This document shows, piece after piece, positions 38,700 to 48,607 of a stretch of 64,000 bases of DNA. The notes beneath the pieces are model-generated. The model saw only the letters and a list, made by a program, of their open reading frames with translations. It had not been told where the DNA came from and searched no databases. How positions within the stretch are numbered: the stretch's first letter is position 1; each line of letters begins with the position of its first letter. The DNA comes from Mesorhizobium jarvisii (lineage in GTDB: Bacteria; Pseudomonadota; Alphaproteobacteria; Rhizobiales; Rhizobiaceae): contig NZ_QZXA01000002.1 of NCBI RefSeq assembly GCF_003601985.1, forward strand, positions 310,001 to 374,000. The letters are read 5' to 3'. The translations under genes and the position numbers were made by a program.

Positions 38700-40673
38700 A
38701 TGTATCAGGCCATCGTCTTCCTTCCACTGCTCGGCTTCCTGATCGTCGGCCTGTTCGGCACGTCGCTCGGCGCCAAGGCGTCCGAATACATCACCTCCGG
38801 CTTCCTGGTGATCTCCGCGGTGCTGTCGTGGGTCGCCTTCTTCAGCGTCGGCTTCGGCCATGGCGAAGTGTTCACCGTGCCGGTGCTGCACTGGATCCAG
38901 TCCGGCGGGCTGGACGTGTCCTGGGCACTGCGCATCGACACGCTGACGGTGGTGATGCTGGTGGTGGTCAACACCGTTTCGGCGCTGGTCCATATCTATT
39001 CGATCGGCTACATGCACCACGATCCGAACCGGCCGCGCTTCTTCGCCTATCTATCGCTGTTCACCTTCGCCATGCTGATGTTGGTGACGGCCGACAACCT
39101 CGTGCAGATGTTCTTCGGCTGGGAAGGGGTCGGTCTCGCCTCCTACCTGCTGATCGGTTTCTGGTACAAGAAGCCGTCGGCCAACGCCGCGGCCATCAAG
39201 GCCTTCGTCGTCAACCGCGTCGGCGATTTCGGTTTCGCGCTCGGCATTTTCGGTGTGTTCGTGCTGTTCGGCTCGGTCAATCTCGGCACCATCTTCGCCA
39301 ATGCGGCGACGTTCGTTCCAGCCGAAGGCGCGCCGCAAGGTGCTGCCGTGCTGACCTTCCTCGGCCATGCGCTGGACAAGCAGGCGGCGATGACCGTCGT
39401 CTGCCTGCTGCTGTTCATGGGCGCCATGGGCAAGTCGGCGCAGGTGCCGCTGCACACCTGGCTGCCGGACGCCATGGAAGGCCCGACGCCGGTCTCGGCT
39501 CTCATCCATGCTGCCACCATGGTGACCGCCGGCGTGTTCATGCTGGCGCGGCTGTCGCCGCTGTTCGAACTGTCGCATTCGGCGCTGACCGTGGTGACCT
39601 TCATCGGCGCCTTCACCGCCTTCTTCGCGGCCACCGTCGGTCTCGTTCAGAACGACATCAAGCGCGTCATCGCCTATTCGACCTGCTCGCAGCTCGGCTA
39701 CATGTTCGTGGCGCTCGGCGTCGGCGCCTATGGCGCGGCGATCTTCCACCTGTTCACGCACGCCTTCTTCAAGGCGCTGCTGTTCCTCGGCTCGGGCTCG
39801 GTCATCCATGCCGTCTCCGACGAGCAGGACATGCGCAAGATGGGCGGTCTGCGCAAGCTGATCCCGACCACCTACTGGATGATGGTGATCGGGACGCTGG
39901 CGCTGACCGGCGTCGGCATTCCGGTGACCGTCATCGGCACCGCCGGTTTCTTCTCCAAGGACGCCATCATCGAGAGCGCCTTTGCCAGCCACAATTCGGT
40001 TGCCGGCCTCGCCTTCGTGCTTTTGGTCATTGCCGCCTGCTTCACCTCCTTCTACTCCTGGCGGCTGATCTTCATGACCTTCCACGGCCAGCCGCGGGCG
40101 AGCCATGAGGTGATGCACCACGTGCATGAATCGCCGCCGGTGATGCTGGTGCCGCTGTTCATCCTGGCTGCGGGTGCACTGTTTGCCGGCATCATCTTCC
40201 ACAATTCCTTCATCGGCGAAGGCTATGCCGAGTTCTGGAAGGCGTCGCTGTTCACGCTGCCGGACAATCACATCCTGCACGAAATCCACGAACTGCCGCT
40301 GTGGGTCGAACTGTCGCCCTTCATCGCCATGCTGATCGGCTTCGCGGTGGCCTGGAAGTTCTACATCCGCTCACCGGAATTGCCCCGAAGCGTCGCCGCC
40401 AACCATCGCTTGCTCTACGCCTTCCTGCTCAACAAGTGGTATTTCGACGAGCTGTACGACTTCCTGTTCGTGCGGCCCGCCAAGCGCCTTGGCCATTTCC
40501 TGTGGAAGACCGGTGACGGCACCGTCATCGACGGGCTCGGGCCGGATGGCATTTCGGCGCGCGTCGTCGATGTCACCAACCGCGTCGTCAAGCTGCAGAC
40601 CGGCTACCTCTATCACTATGCCTTCGCCATGCTGATCGGCGTTGCCGCACTCGTCACCTGGATGATGCTCTGA
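38700..40673 (+). CDS. nuoL: NADH-quinone oxidoreductase subunit L
   Basis: The distal antiporter-like proton pump subunit, 657 residues with about 16 helices and the long lateral helix at the C-terminal end. Conserved elements include [19 protein letters not shown] with the essential Glu, [20 protein letters not shown] with the pump Lys, and [15 protein letters not shown]. Its stop overlaps the nuoM start by one base. Confidence 0.98.
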   Translation: MYQAIVFLPLLGFLIVGLFGTSLGAKASEYITSGFLVISAVLSWVAFFSVGFGHGEVFTVPVLHWIQSGGLDVSWALRIDTLTVVMLVVVNTVSALVHIYSIGYMHHDPNRPRFFAYLSLFTFAMLMLVTADNLVQMFFGWEGVGLASYLLIGFWYKKPSANAAAIKAFVVNRVGDFGFALGIFGVFVLFGSVNLGTIFANAATFVPAEGAPQGAAVLTFLGHALDKQAAMTVVCLLLFMGAMGKSAQVPLHTWLPDAMEGPTPVSALIHAATMVTAGVFMLARLSPLFELSHSALTVVTFIGAFTAFFAATVGLVQNDIKRVIAYSTCSQLGYMFVALGVGAYGAAIFHLFTHAFFKALLFLGSGSVIHAVSDEQDMRKMGGLRKLIPTTYWMMVIGTLALTGVGIPVTVIGTAGFFSKDAIIESAFASHNSVAGLAFVLLVIAACFTSFYSWRLIFMTFHGQPRASHEVMHHVHESPPVMLVPLFILAAGALFAGIIFHNSFIGEGYAEFWKASLFTLPDNHILHEIHELPLWVELSPFIAMLIGFAVAWKFYIRSPELPRSVAANHRLLYAFLLNKWYFDELYDFLFVRPAKRLGHFLWKTGDGTVIDGLGPDGISARVVDVTNRVVKLQTGYLYHYAFAMLIGVAALVTWMML

Positions 40674-42178
40674 TGACCGCCTGGCCAATCCTCTCGCTGG
40701 TCACCTTCCTGCCGCTGGTTGGTGTGCTGCTTATCCTGTTCATCAAGGATGACAGCGAAAATGCGCGCCGCAACATCCGCGCCATCGCGCTGTTGACGAC
40801 GACATTCACCTTCATCATCTCGGTGTTCATCTGGACCGGCTTCGACAATTCTCAGTCAGGCTTCCAGTTCGTCGAGAAGGCCGCCTGGCTCGACTCCGGC
40901 ATTTCCTACCATATGGGTGTCGACGGCATTTCCATGCTGTTCGTCATCCTGACGACGTTCCTGATGCCGCTCTGTATCCTGGCCTCGTGGGAAGCGATCG
41001 AGAAGCGCGTCAAGGCCTACATGATCGCCTTCCTGTTGCTCGAAACGCTGATGATCGGCGTGTTCTGCGCGCTGGATATCGTGCTGTTCTACGTCTTTTT
41101 CGAAGCCGGCCTGATCCCGATGTTCATCATCATCGGCGTCTGGGGCGGCAAGCGGCGCGTCTACGCCTCGTTCAAGTTCTTCCTCTACACGCTCGCCGGT
41201 TCGGTGCTGATGCTGCTCGCCATCATGGCGATGTTCTATCAGTCGGGCACGACCGACATTCCGACGCTTCTGACGCACAGCTTCCCTGCCAATATGCAGA
41301 CCTGGCTATGGCTCGCCTTCTTCGCCTCCTTCGCGGTGAAGATGCCGATGTGGCCGGTGCACACCTGGCTGCCCGACGCGCACGTCGAGGCGCCGACGGC
41401 GGGCTCGGTGATCCTGGCCGCAATTCTGCTTAAGATGGGTGGGTACGGCTTCCTGCGCTTCTCGCTGCCGATGTTCCCGCTGGCGTCGGAAATGTTCGCG
41501 CCGCTGGTGTTCACGCTGTCGGTCGTCGCCATCATCTACACCTCGCTGGTGGCGCTGATGCAGGACGACATGAAGAAGCTGATCGCCTATTCCTCGGTCG
41601 CCCATATGGGCTTCGTCACCATGGGCATCTTCGCCATGAACCAGGAAGGCGTGCAGGGCGCCATCTTCCAGATGCTCAGCCACGGCCTGGTCTCGGGCGC
41701 GCTGTTCCTGTGCGTCGGCGTCATCTATGACCGCATGCACACGCGTGAGATCGCTGCCTATGGCGGGCTGGTCAACAACATGCCGAAATACGCCACCGTG
41801 TTCATGGTCTTCACCATGGCCAATGTCGGCCTGCCCGGCACCAGTGGTTTCGTCGGCGAGTTCCTGACCATGCTCGGCGTGTTCCGGGTCAACACCTGGG
41901 TGGCGTTCTTCGCCGCTACGGGCGTCATCCTGTCGGCGGCCTACGCGCTCTGGCTCTACCGCCGGGTGATCTTCGGCGCGCTGACCAAGGACAGTCTGAA
42001 GGGGCTGCTCGACCTGTCGTTGCGCGAGAAGGTGATCATCTACCCGCTGGTCGCGCTGGTGATCTTCTTCGGCGTCTATCCCGCTCCCGTCTTCGACGCG
42101 ACGGCCCAGTCGGTCAAGTCGCTCGTCACCAATGTCACCGCATCCATCGGCGCCGCGCAAACCGCGGCGGCGAACTGA
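40673..42178 (+). CDS. nuoM: NADH-quinone oxidoreductase subunit M
   Basis: Second antiporter-like proton pump subunit, 501 residues. Motifs: [19 protein letters not shown] with the conserved Glu, [20 protein letters not shown] with the pump Lys, and [16 protein letters not shown]. It starts on the last base of nuoL and is followed 19 bases later by nuoN. Confidence 0.98.
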   Translation: MTAWPILSLVTFLPLVGVLLILFIKDDSENARRNIRAIALLTTTFTFIISVFIWTGFDNSQSGFQFVEKAAWLDSGISYHMGVDGISMLFVILTTFLMPLCILASWEAIEKRVKAYMIAFLLLETLMIGVFCALDIVLFYVFFEAGLIPMFIIIGVWGGKRRVYASFKFFLYTLAGSVLMLLAIMAMFYQSGTTDIPTLLTHSFPANMQTWLWLAFFASFAVKMPMWPVHTWLPDAHVEAPTAGSVILAAILLKMGGYGFLRFSLPMFPLASEMFAPLVFTLSVVAIIYTSLVALMQDDMKKLIAYSSVAHMGFVTMGIFAMNQEGVQGAIFQMLSHGLVSGALFLCVGVIYDRMHTREIAAYGGLVNNMPKYATVFMVFTMANVGLPGTSGFVGEFLTMLGVFRVNTWVAFFAATGVILSAAYALWLYRRVIFGALTKDSLKGLLDLSLREKVIIYPLVALVIFFGVYPAPVFDATAQSVKSLVTNVTASIGAAQTAAAN

Positions 42179-42197
42179 CCCAGGGGTTTTGCGAACC

Positions 42198-43634
42198 ATG
42201 ACGCCGGACCTTCTCTCCAGCCTGTCGCTCTCGACGCCCGAGCTGATCCTTGCCATCGGCGCGCTCGCGCTGCTGATGGTCGGGGCCTATTCGCGCGCCA
42301 ACACCGCCAATACGGTGACCGGCCTTGCCGTTGCCGTGCTGGTGGTCGCCGGCGTCTGGCTGGTCTTTTCCACGGGGCAGGGCAGCGCCTATGGCAACGC
42401 CTTCATCCAGGATCCCTTCTCCCGCTTCATGAAGGTGCTGGCGCTGGTCGGCTCGGCGGTGACGCTCGTCATGTCGATGCGCTTTGCCAAGGCGGAGCGT
42501 TTCGACAAGTTCGAATATCCGGTGCTGATCCTGCTGTGCACGCTCGGCATGATGCTGATGATCTCGGCCAACGGCATGATCGGGCTCTATCTCGGCCTCG
42601 AGCTGCAGTCGTTGGCGATCTACGTGCTGGCGGCGATCAACCGCGACAATCTGCGTTCGACAGAGGCCGGCCTGAAATACTTCGTCCTCGGCGCGCTGTC
42701 GTCGGGCATGCTGCTCTACGGCATCAGCCTGGTCTATGGCTACACCGGCAACACCGGCTTCCAGGAAATCGCCTCGGCGCTCGGCAGTGGCCCGCGCCAA
42801 CTCGGTCTCGTTTTCGGCCTGGTCTTCGTGCTTGCCGGCCTTGCCTTCAAGATCTCGGCGGTGCCGTTCCATATGTGGACGCCCGACGTCTATGAAGGCG
42901 CACCGACGCCGGTGACGGCCTTCCTGGCGGCGGCCCCCAAGATGGCGGCGATGGCGCTGATCGTGCGCGTCACTATGGGCGCGTTTAAGCCGATCGCCGC
43001 CGATTGGCAGCAGATCATCGTCTTCATCTCGATCGCCTCGATGGCGCTCGGCGCCTTTGCCGCGATCGGCCAGACCAATATCAAGCGCCTGATGGCCTAT
43101 TCCTCGATCGGTCACATGGGCTACGCGCTGGTCGGCCTTGCCGCCAACAGCCAGGCCGGCGTGCGTGGTGTTGCCATTTACATGCTGATCTATCTGATGA
43201 TGACGCTCGGCACCTTCGCCTTCATCCTCGCCATGCGGCGCAAGGAAGGCAATGTCGAACAGATCAGCGACCTGGCCGGGCTGTCATCGACCAACCCGAT
43301 CATGGCCACTATCCTCACCATCCTGATGTTCTCGCTGGCCGGCATTCCGCCGCTCGCCGGCTTCTGGGGGAAGTGGTACGTCTTCCTCGCCGCCATCAAC
43401 GCCAACCTCTACGCGCTGGCGATCATCGGCGTGCTGGCCTCGGTGGTGGGCGCCTATTACTATCTGCGCATCATCAAGATCATGTGGTTCGACGAACCGG
43501 TCGGCGGCTTCGTGCCGATGGCCAGTGAATTGCGTGTCGTGCTCGGCGTCTGTGGCGCCTTCGTGCTGTTCTATGTGCTGATCGGCGGACCGATCGGCAC
43601 CTATGCCGAAGCCGCCGCCAAGACATTTTTCTGA
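42198..43634 (+). CDS. nuoN: NADH-quinone oxidoreductase subunit N
   Basis: Third antiporter-like subunit, 478 residues, with [38 protein letters not shown] and [16 protein letters not shown]. The start at 42198 ([15 protein letters not shown]) is chosen because an upstream in-frame frame start would overlap nuoM deeply. It ends the nuo set, and birA begins four bases later, so birA is probably on the same transcript. Confidence 0.97.
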   Translation: MTPDLLSSLSLSTPELILAIGALALLMVGAYSRANTANTVTGLAVAVLVVAGVWLVFSTGQGSAYGNAFIQDPFSRFMKVLALVGSAVTLVMSMRFAKAERFDKFEYPVLILLCTLGMMLMISANGMIGLYLGLELQSLAIYVLAAINRDNLRSTEAGLKYFVLGALSSGMLLYGISLVYGYTGNTGFQEIASALGSGPRQLGLVFGLVFVLAGLAFKISAVPFHMWTPDVYEGAPTPVTAFLAAAPKMAAMALIVRVTMGAFKPIAADWQQIIVFISIASMALGAFAAIGQTNIKRLMAYSSIGHMGYALVGLAANSQAGVRGVAIYMLIYLMMTLGTFAFILAMRRKEGNVEQISDLAGLSSTNPIMATILTILMFSLAGIPPLAGFWGKWYVFLAAINANLYALAIIGVLASVVGAYYYLRIIKIMWFDEPVGGFVPMASELRVVLGVCGAFVLFYVLIGGPIGTYAEAAAKTFF

Positions 43635-43638
43635 CGGG

Positions 43639-44460
43639 ATGGCATTTCGGCTGGCCCCAACCTCGGCGTCGGAAGGGTTCCGGCTCGAGGCCCATGACAG
43701 CGTCGGCTCCACCAACACGGTGGCGCTGGACCACGCCCGGGCAGGTGACCCGGGCAGGCTGTGGGTTGTTTCCAAGAAGCAGGAAAGCGGGCGTGGCCGG
43801 CGCGGCCGCGCGTGGGTGTCGCCCGATGGCAACCTGGCGGCGACCTTGCTCGTCATCACCGGTGGTGAACTACGGCTGGCCGCGACGCTGGGCTTCGTCG
43901 CGGGCCTTTCGCTTGCCGATGCACTCGACGCCGCGGTGCCGAAGGGCCGCATCGCCGTAGGACTCGATGGCGCAAGCCAGGGACAAAACCGTTTCGAGTT
44001 GAAATGGCCGAACGATGTGCTTGCTTCGGGCGCCAAGCTCGCCGGCATCTTGCTGGAGTCGGCGATACTGGAGGGCGGCCGTTTCGCGGTGGCGGTCGGC
44101 ATCGGCGTCAATGTCGTGGCGCACCCCAGGGATTTGCCTTATCCCGCGACATCGCTGCAAGCTCTCGGCGCGACATGCGATGCCGAAACGCTGTTCCTGG
44201 CGCTATCCGATGCCTGGAGCGAGAATGCCCGGCTGTGGGATGAAGGCCGCGGCCTTGCCGCCGTCAGGCGGCGCTGGCTGGCGCGCGCGGCGGGACTTGG
44301 CGGCGAGGTTGCCGTCAGAATTGACGGTAATGTGGTGCGTGGGGTGTTCGAGACCATTGACGAGGACTGCCGTTTCGTGATCCGCGACGATGAGGGGACT
44401 GTCCTGACGATCGCGGCCGGCGACGTGCATTTCGGCGCGGTCGCGTCCGCTCAAGTATAG
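43639..44460 (+). CDS. birA: Biotin-[acetyl-CoA-carboxylase] ligase
   Basis: This enzyme activates biotin as biotinyl-AMP and attaches it to the biotin carrier protein. The 273-residue protein has the biotin-binding GRGRRGRAWVSPDGNLA, the substrate segment FELKWPNDVLASGAKLAGIL, and the C-terminal SH3-like domain. The N-terminal DNA-binding domain of E. coli BirA is absent, so it is a class I ligase without repressor function. It follows nuoN by four bases, an arrangement common in rhizobia. Confidence 0.95.
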   Translation: MAFRLAPTSASEGFRLEAHDSVGSTNTVALDHARAGDPGRLWVVSKKQESGRGRRGRAWVSPDGNLAATLLVITGGELRLAATLGFVAGLSLADALDAAVPKGRIAVGLDGASQGQNRFELKWPNDVLASGAKLAGILLESAILEGGRFAVAVGIGVNVVAHPRDLPYPATSLQALGATCDAETLFLALSDAWSENARLWDEGRGLAAVRRRWLARAAGLGGEVAVRIDGNVVRGVFETIDEDCRFVIRDDEGTVLTIAAGDVHFGAVASAQV

Positions 44461-44471
44461 TTTGTTTCTGC

Positions 44472-44515
44472 GCAATTCCGGACGGAAAACCGTTAGACAC
44501 TTTTCCTGGAATTGC
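44472..44515. repeat. Interspersed palindromic repeat upstream of RNase J gene
   Basis: A 44-base unit with terminal inverted repeats GCAATTCC (44472-44479) and GGAATTGC (44508-44515). It resembles a diverged copy at 10406-10470 (shared GCAATTCC and AAAACCGTTA-ACAC). It lies in the 93-base gap between birA and the RNase J gene, where it would form a hairpin in the message leader. Confidence 0.65.
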
Positions 44516-44553
44516 TTTAACGGCTTGGCCCGAGGGTCAGGAAGGGAAAAATC

Positions 44554-46224
44554 ATGGCGAAAGCGGAAAACGCCGAACTCGTCTTCGTGCCGCTCGGCGG
44601 CGTCGGCGAGATCGGCATGAACTTCGCCCTCTACGGCTACGGCCCGCCGAGCGCGCGCGAATGGATCGTCATCGATGTCGGCGTCACCTTTCCCGACGCG
44701 GCGCATCCGGGCGTCGACCTGATCCTGCCCGACACGCGCTTCATCGAGGAGAACCTCGCTAATCTGCGCGGCATCATCATCACCCACGCGCATGAGGACC
44801 ATTATGGCGCGCTGCTCGACATCTGGCCGAGGCTGAAGGCCCCCGTGTGGATGACGCCGTTCAGTGCCGGGCTGCTGGAAGCCAAGCGGCAGGGCGAGCA
44901 GGGGGCGCCGAAGATTCCGCTGACGATCTACCGGGCCGGGGAGAAATTCACCGTCGGTCCGTTCGAGATCGAAGCCATTCCGGTGGCGCACTCCATCCCC
45001 GAGCCGATGTCGCTGGCCATCACCACGCCAGCCGGCACGGTCATCCACACCGGCGACTGGAAGATCGATCCGGAACCGACGATCGGGCCGAAGACCGACG
45101 AGGCGCGCTTCCGTGCCTATGGCGACATGGGCGTGCTGGCGCTGATCTGCGATTCGACCAATGCGCTGCGGGAAGGGGAATCGCCGTCGGAAGTGGCGGT
45201 TGGCGAGGGGCTCAAGGGCGTCATCCAGAGTGCCGTCGGCCGTGTCGCCGTGACGACCTTCTCCTCCAATGTCGGGCGTATCGTTTCCATCGCCAAGGCG
45301 GCGCGCGATGCCGGCCGCCAGTGCCTGGTGCTCGGCCGCTCGTTGAAGCGCGTTATCGACGTTGCCGACGAGCTTGGCTATATGGACGGCCTGCCGGAAT
45401 TCATTGCCGAGGAGGACTTCGGCTTCATCCCGCGCGAAAACCTTGTCATCATCTGCACCGGCAGCCAGGGCGAGCCGCTGGCGGCGCTGGCAAAACTGTC
45501 GCGCGACGAGATGAAATCGGTGTCGCTGACGGCGGGCGATACGGTGGTGTTCTCCTCACGCACCATCCCCGGCAATGAGAAGGCGATCCTCGAGATCAAG
45601 AACCGCCTGATCGATCTCGGCATCAAGATCATCGAGGACGGCGACGCGCTGGTGCACGTCTCCGGCCATCCCCGGCGCAGCGAGTTGCGCAAGATGTATG
45701 AGTGGGTGCGCCCAAAGATCGGCGTTCCCGTGCATGGCGAGGCGGCGCATCTGGTGGCGCAGGGCTCGCTGATGTCGACCTCCGGCATCGGCCAGGTGGC
45801 GCAGGTGCGCGACGGCGACATGCTGCGGCTCGCTCCCGGCCCCGCCACCATCATCGACCAGGTGCCGTTCGGCCGCATCTACAAGGACGGCAATCTGATC
45901 GGCACCGACCAGGCGATGGGCATTCGCGACCGGCGCAAACTGTCCTTTGCCGGCCATGTCGCGGTCAATGTCGTGCTCGACGACAAATACGAGCTGGCCG
46001 GCGATCCCGATCTGGTCGCCATCGGGGTCGCCGAGGCCGACGCCAGCGGCGAGACGCTGGAGGATTTGATGATCGATGCGGCCGTCGGTGCGGTCGATTC
46101 GATTCCCCGCCAGCGGCGCAAGGACCTCGACCTGGTACAGGAAGCGGTGCGGCGCGCGGTGCGCGGCGCCGCCAACGAAGCCTGGGGCAAGAAGCCGCTG
46201 GTGACGGTGTTCGTCACCAGATGA
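44554..46224 (+). CDS. rnj: Ribonuclease J
   Basis: A 556-residue beta-CASP metallo-beta-lactamase nuclease that processes and degrades RNA, acting as a 5'-3' exonuclease and an endonuclease; it is present in rhizobia alongside RNase E. The metal site is ITHAHEDHYGALLDIW; other family segments are VTFPDAAHPGVDLILPD, TTFSSNVGRIVSIAKAA, CTGSQGEPLAAL and HVSGHPRRSELRKM. A GGAAGGGAAAA stretch precedes the ATG. It may be cotranscribed with nuo-birA, though the repeat-bearing gap could hold its own promoter. Confidence 0.95.
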   Translation: MAKAENAELVFVPLGGVGEIGMNFALYGYGPPSAREWIVIDVGVTFPDAAHPGVDLILPDTRFIEENLANLRGIIITHAHEDHYGALLDIWPRLKAPVWMTPFSAGLLEAKRQGEQGAPKIPLTIYRAGEKFTVGPFEIEAIPVAHSIPEPMSLAITTPAGTVIHTGDWKIDPEPTIGPKTDEARFRAYGDMGVLALICDSTNALREGESPSEVAVGEGLKGVIQSAVGRVAVTTFSSNVGRIVSIAKAARDAGRQCLVLGRSLKRVIDVADELGYMDGLPEFIAEEDFGFIPRENLVIICTGSQGEPLAALAKLSRDEMKSVSLTAGDTVVFSSRTIPGNEKAILEIKNRLIDLGIKIIEDGDALVHVSGHPRRSELRKMYEWVRPKIGVPVHGEAAHLVAQGSLMSTSGIGQVAQVRDGDMLRLAPGPATIIDQVPFGRIYKDGNLIGTDQAMGIRDRRKLSFAGHVAVNVVLDDKYELAGDPDLVAIGVAEADASGETLEDLMIDAAVGAVDSIPRQRRKDLDLVQEAVRRAVRGAANEAWGKKPLVTVFVTR

Positions 46225-46245
46225 GGGTAGCGCTGGTTCGCGGCT

Positions 46246-47109
46246 CTAGACGTTCAGCTGATAGCTGACCGGGAGCCAGCGAAAAGAGCCGTTCACCGCT
46301 TCGATGTAGCCCAGGCCTGGAAACGGCATGTGATGGCCGGCGACCAGCAGGCGCTGGTCCGCCGCCATCTTCAGCAAACGCTTGCGGGTCTCGATCGCCC
46401 GTTCCTTGTCATCATCGAAATCCGCATGCCATTCCGGATGCTGGATGGACACGACATAGTGCAGGAACGCATCCGACCAGATCAGCAATCGCTGGCCGCC
46501 GCTTTCGACGAGAAATGCCAGCAGGCCGGGGGAATGGCCTGACGCGTCGATGGCGGTAATGCCCGGCAGCACCTCATCTCCAGGCGCTATGAACGTTGCC
46601 CGGTCGGCCAGCCCGGTGCAAATCCGCCGGAACAGATCACGGTTGGCCAACCTGGCCGCGCGCACCGCTGTTGCCTCGGTCCAGAAAGCGAATTCAGCCG
46701 CGCCAAAAACATAGCGGGCCTGGCCGAAGACGGGTTTGCCGTTGCTGACAAGCCCACCGATGTGGTCCGGATGGCCGTGGGTGATGACCACCACGTCGAT
46801 ATCGTCAGGATCAAGCCCAAGGTCCTGCAAGCACTCCAAGAGTGAACTGCCCTCATCGCCGCATCCGGTGTCGAACAGGATCCTTTCGGATCCGGTGTCG
46901 ATCAGCGTCGGGATGAAGCAGTGCTCGAATCGATCCCGGTCGATGAAGTTCGAGACCGCGAGTTGCTGCACCGCGGTTGGCGGCTGTCCGGCCGCGAAGG
47001 CTGCTGCAAGATTGTCTCTGATATCGACAGCGTCGAGCAAGGCGGCAATCTTGAATGAGCCGAGATCGAAGGTGAAAACGCGGGCGCGGGCAGGGCGGAT
47101 GTAAGACAT
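46246..47109 (-). CDS. Metallo-beta-lactamase fold hydrolase
   Basis: The 287-residue protein has the metal-binding motif VVITHGHPDHIGGL, a downstream DASGHSPGLLAFLVE His and IWSDAFLH with the bridging Asp. The N-terminus FDLGSFKIAALLDAVDIRDN resembles quorum-quenching lactonases and related MBL proteins, so it could hydrolyse a lactone; but the family is broad. No signal peptide is evident. It converges with the RNase J gene and diverges from the epimerase gene. Confidence 0.85.
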   Translation of the reverse strand: MSYIRPARARVFTFDLGSFKIAALLDAVDIRDNLAAAFAAGQPPTAVQQLAVSNFIDRDRFEHCFIPTLIDTGSERILFDTGCGDEGSSLLECLQDLGLDPDDIDVVVITHGHPDHIGGLVSNGKPVFGQARYVFGAAEFAFWTEATAVRAARLANRDLFRRICTGLADRATFIAPGDEVLPGITAIDASGHSPGLLAFLVESGGQRLLIWSDAFLHYVVSIQHPEWHADFDDDKERAIETRKRLLKMAADQRLLVAGHHMPFPGLGYIEAVNGSFRWLPVSYQLNV

Positions 47110-47267
47110 TGCCGTTTGTACTTTGCGGTTGTGGGCCGGAATAGCCTCGATCGTGATTCGGCCGAATGTTCACCAAAGTGCGACAGTGCGCGCCTCGTGA
47201 ATGGCTGTTGATCTCAGCTGATTTGACGTATGACGCCAGCCAGTGACAGAAGAGAGATAGCTCGTAC

Positions 47268-47672
47268 ATGCTCGGACGGCTGAACCATGTCGCGCTTGCG
47301 GTGCCGGATCTGGCTGCCGCCGTTGCCGCCTACCGCAACACGCTTGGCGCCGAAGTGACGGAGCCGCAGGCTTTGCCGGAGCATGGCGTCACGGTGGTGT
47401 TCGTCAATGTCGGCAACACCAAGATCGAATTGCTGGAACCACTGGGCGAGGGCTCGCCGATCGCCGCGTTCCTGGCGAAGAACCCGTCAGGCGGCATGCA
47501 TCATCTCTGCTACGAGGTCGACGACATCCTGGCCGCGCGGGACCAGCTCAAGGGCGCCGGCGCGCGCGTGCTGGGCGACGGCAATCCGAAGACCGGCGCG
47601 CATGGCAAGCCGGTGCTGTTCCTGCATCCGAAGGATTTCTTCGGCACGCTGATCGAACTGGAGCAATCATGA
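47268..47672 (+). CDS. mce: Methylmalonyl-CoA epimerase
   Basis: A 134-residue vicinal-oxygen-chelate protein that interconverts the (2R) and (2S) forms of methylmalonyl-CoA, between propionyl-CoA carboxylase and the B12-dependent mutase. Motifs: LNHVALAVPDLAAAVAAYR with the metal His, IELLEPLGEGSPIAAFL, GGMHHLCYEVDDI and FLHPKDFFGTLIELEQ with the final Glu ligand. Its need for B12 metabolism fits the cob cluster in the same window, though they are not linked operonically. It overlaps the DUF1467 gene by four bases. Confidence 0.95.
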   Translation: MLGRLNHVALAVPDLAAAVAAYRNTLGAEVTEPQALPEHGVTVVFVNVGNTKIELLEPLGEGSPIAAFLAKNPSGGMHHLCYEVDDILAARDQLKGAGARVLGDGNPKTGAHGKPVLFLHPKDFFGTLIELEQS

Positions 47673-47953
47673 GCTGGGTTTCGTTCACCGCCCTTTTTTT
47701 CGCGACCTGGTGGGTGGTGCTGTTCGCCGTACTGCCGTTTAGCGTCAGGACGCAGGACGACGATCATGACGTGACACTGGGCACGGTTCCAAGCGCGCCG
47801 CGCGGGCCGCACATGCTGCGCGCGGTGATCCGCACCACCATCGCCACGGCGATCCTCATGGGCATTTTCTATGGGCTGACGCACGGGCTGGGCTACAGCC
47901 TCAACGACATCCCGCATATCGTGCCGGATTTCGGCCAGACCCCGGCGAAATAG
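47669..47953 (+). CDS. DUF1467 family membrane protein
   Basis: A 94-residue protein with two hydrophobic helices (SFTALFFATWWVVLFAVLPF and about TIATAILMGIFYGLTHGLG) joined by a polar, Asp-rich loop (RTQDDDHDVTLG) and followed by a short tail. This is the DUF1467 pattern, found next to mce in Rhizobiales. Its ATG overlaps the mce stop. Function unknown; it is probably an inner-membrane protein. Confidence 0.9.
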   Translation: MSWVSFTALFFATWWVVLFAVLPFSVRTQDDDHDVTLGTVPSAPRGPHMLRAVIRTTIATAILMGIFYGLTHGLGYSLNDIPHIVPDFGQTPAK

Positions 47954-48090
47954 ATCGCCCGGCGAGAGTGCGACGACGACGTCGATGCGCCGCGGATGAG
48001 GGTCGAGACGCTGCCATGCTTCACGGCTGACCGCTTGCTGACGCTAAGTCATGTGTTCTGACAGCACGCCACGCTAACCAGATGATTGCA

Positions 48091-48120
48091 CAAAAAAAAT
48101 GCAAGGCACGAGGCCTTGCA
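48091..48120 (-). terminator. Intrinsic terminator, minus strand
   Basis: TGCAAGGC (48100-48107) pairs exactly with GCCTTGCA (48113-48120) around a five-base loop. In minus orientation the stem is followed by eight T residues (complement of 48092-48099). It would end a leftward transcript at about 48091. Confidence 0.75.
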
Positions 48121-48239
48121 ATTAAACGCGTCCGATCTGTTTCCGGTTTCCGGCGGCAGCGAGTAACCGCGCCTAGATCGCATCCTCCCAAGACTTTGAC
48201 CGCGTAGGAGAGCAGATTTTTCTCCGCCCTCTCGGTTAT
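48091..48239 (-). ncRNA. Candidate small regulatory RNA
   Basis: Read on the minus strand, the segment has a 5' hairpin (GAGAG at 48229-48233 with CUCUC at 48208-48212, plus inner pairs), a central stem closed by CGATCT/AGATCG (48175-48180 with 48133-48138), and a strong intrinsic terminator (TGCAAGGC-loop-GCCTTGCA at 48100-48120, then eight T). A promoter-like pair lies just upstream. There is no matching gene for the terminator to serve. I cannot assign it to a known RNA family. Confidence 0.45.
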
Positions 48240-48245
48240 CGCGGC

Positions 48246-48275
48246 ACACTAGCCTAAGCCGAATGAAAATGTCAC
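48246..48275 (-). promoter_or_regulatory. Possible sigma-70-type promoter for the sRNA candidate
   Basis: On the minus strand GTGACA (48275-48270) matches five of six positions of TTGACA. After 18 bases comes TAGTGT (48251-48246), a weak -10. Transcription would start near 48239. The weak -10 keeps this tentative. Confidence 0.35.
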
Positions 48276-48607
48276 GAAGAATTTTGCCTCGAAACAGGCA
48301 TTCTCGTGCTGCACTGCACAATAGTATGGCATGCTTTGCTTGGGAAACGACCAGCAAGGCTCGGCGGAGCCTTTGCGGCATGTTCTGGATTGACGCGCGC
48401 AAAGAATTGGCGGCCAAAACCGAAGAGGTTCGGCATGCCCGATGCCGGCACGTCCTGGTCCGGAAACCGGAGGATTCCGGGCCGTGGCGCGCTAATGTGC
48501 CGCCATGCCCGGGTTTCCATTCCGTCATGAAATGGCTATGAAGCCGGGGCAAGCAAGCCTGCGTCGCGCCGATTCTGGCGTGGCCGTTCTCATTCACGGA
48601 CCAGTCC

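Larger units (their letters stand above)
47954..48607. other. 654-base gap before proS, mostly non-coding
   Basis: No reading frame here has both a ribosome-binding site and protein-like composition; the longest minus-strand frame (48049-48609) is Arg/Cys-rich and runs through a terminator. The gap does contain the small-RNA candidate at 48091-48239 and should contain the proS promoter in its last 100 bases. Confidence 0.55.
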
